From NCBI GenBank assembly GCA_034620365.1, contig JAQGEQ010000363.1, forward strand, positions 992,001 to 1,056,000: 64,000 bases of DNA, given 5' to 3'. Made by a program: the position numbers and the translations under genes. Source of the DNA: Pegea sp. RAD2-039. Taxonomy: Eukaryota; Chordata; Thaliacea; Salpida; Salpidae. Below the pieces are notes generated by a model, which ran no database searches, was not told the DNA's origin, and was given only the letters and a program-made list of their open reading frames with translations. Shown here piece after piece: positions 63,801 through 64,000 of this stretch. Each line of letters begins with the position of its first letter. The stretch's first letter is position 1.

Positions 63801-64000
63801 ATCCAATCGGTGAAGATGTTGATGATTGTCGAGTATTACCTGGTCTTTGCGCACATGGTACCTGTATTAACACCTTAGGAAGCTACCGATGTGCTTGTAA
63901 CCATGGATACGAACCAAACCGATCGAAACAAATGTGCTTAGGTGAGTTGAAGATAGCGAAGAGTGACGTCATAAACGTGACGCGCCTTTACAGATGTCAA
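53404..64000 (+). CDS. FBN: Fibrillin, 3' end beyond the window
   Basis: Large extracellular matrix glycoprotein that polymerises into microfibrils and binds latent TGF-beta and BMP complexes. Fifty-one complete exons and the first seven bases of another (63994-64000), about 2,435 codons, every junction in phase. Most exons encode one calcium-binding EGF domain (D-x-D/N-E-C ... C-x-N-x-x-G-x-F/Y) bounded by phase-1 introns of 45-80 bases. Domain order: signal peptide, propeptide, FUN domain, EGF1-3, hybrid 1, two cbEGF, TB1, EGF4 and five cbEGF, TB2, EGF-like domains, hybrid 2, one EGF, TB3, twelve cbEGF, TB4, two cbEGF, TB5, seven cbEGF, TB6, five cbEGF, TB7, then further cbEGF. From TB3 on this is the domain order of vertebrate fibrillins as I know it. 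The remaining cbEGF domains and the C-terminal unit must lie to the right. Confidence 0.97.
54856..56747 (+). other. FBN: Fibrillin cbEGF1-2, TB1, EGF4, cbEGF run, TB2
   Basis: Exons 54856-54981, 55038-55160, 55217-55396 (TB1: [17 protein letters not shown]), 55451-55624 (EGF4), 55681-55824, 55881-56003, 56057-56182, 56233-56333, 56387-56531, 56586-56747 (TB2: [17 protein letters not shown]). TB1 runs into EGF4 with only a short linker, so the proline- or glycine-rich hinge of vertebrate fibrillins is absent. One intron (after 56333) cuts an EGF domain in phase 0, unlike its neighbours. Confidence 0.92.
56807..60106 (+). other. FBN: Fibrillin hybrid 2, TB3 and the twelve-cbEGF run
   Basis: Exons 56807-56965, 57019-57132, 57190-57309, 57368-57517 (hybrid 2: [11 protein letters not shown] with CC instead of CCC), 57603-57779, 57839-58184 (TB3: [19 protein letters not shown], then one EGF and part of the next), 58241-58344, 58404-58526, 58583-58711, 58767-58889, 58961-59075, 59127-59263, 59322-59444, 59503-59751 (two EGF domains in one exon), 59808-59895, 59949-60106. 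Twelve EGF domains lie between TB3 and TB4, the same number as the longest cbEGF run of vertebrate fibrillins. Confidence 0.92.
60167..64000 (+). other. FBN: Fibrillin TB4 to TB7 and following EGF
   Basis: Exons 60167-60333 (TB4), 60384-60573, 60629-60754, 60805-60941 (TB5), 60997-61186, 61247-61372, 61437-61559, 61617-61733, 61791-61913, 61965-62084, 62148-62270, 62329-62538 (TB6), 62594-62716, 62772-62894, 62991-63119, 63173-63307, 63370-63492, 63556-63708 (TB7), 63762-63941, 63994-64000 (partial). TB4 reads [16 protein letters not shown] and [14 protein letters not shown]. It has no RGD tripeptide, which in vertebrate fibrillin-1 lies in this domain and binds integrins. No RGD was found in the other domains present either. 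Confidence 0.92.

Overview
This is a stretch of nuclear DNA from a multicellular animal. It is strongly AT-rich on the left and less so from about 37.7 kb on. Genes have many small exons and very short GT-AG introns, often 45-70 bases. Protein content is plainly metazoan and ciliated: fibrillin, PDZ-type myosin XVIII, BBS2, TJAP1 and an SLC22 transporter. It is not a vertebrate, because the genes are too compact. A COA6-WDR54 gene pair whose stop and start codons overlap by one base recalls animals that use operons and spliced-leader trans-splicing, such as tunicates or some cnidarians. The sequence alone does not settle the phylum.

Layout. 1.3-1.7 kb (-): small MRGBP/Eaf7 gene. 5.9-6.9 kb (+): intronless SNRNP40. 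8.0-11.8 kb (-): BBS2, 18 exons. 14.2-17.8 kb (-): TJAP1, 10 exons. 20.7-23.2 kb (+): COA6 and WDR54, overlapping by one base. 24.9-27.4 kb (+): two tandem smoothelin-type CH-domain genes. 29.1-33.0 kb (-): SLC22-family transporter, 14 exons. 36.8-47.5 kb (+): MYO18A-type myosin, 39 exons, with two large intronic minisatellites and a long intronic hairpin. 53.4 kb to the window end (+): fibrillin, 51 complete exons plus the start of the next. The gene continues beyond the window. Between genes the DNA is mostly AT-rich and unrecognisable, with decayed retrotransposon fragments at about 3.3, 4.2-4.4, 12.5 and 19.9 kb.

I reconstructed exons by hand from homology and splice sites. Reading phase closes across all junctions of SNRNP40, COA6, WDR54, both CH genes, SLC22, MYO18A and fibrillin. 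BBS2 and TJAP1 each need one missing base, next to a run of identical bases, to stay in frame.

The genes do not form one pathway. They cover chromatin (MRGBP), splicing (SNRNP40), cilia (BBS2), cell junctions or Golgi (TJAP1), cytochrome oxidase assembly (COA6), actin (CH proteins, myosin XVIII), organic solute transport (SLC22) and extracellular matrix (fibrillin). The observations most worth following up are the TAATG junction of COA6 and WDR54, the replaced ATP-binding loop in the myosin, the extreme local density of the octamer TGACGTCA, a miRNA-like hairpin inside the myosin gene, gene conversion between the CH genes, and the missing RGD in a fibrillin whose domain order otherwise matches vertebrates.
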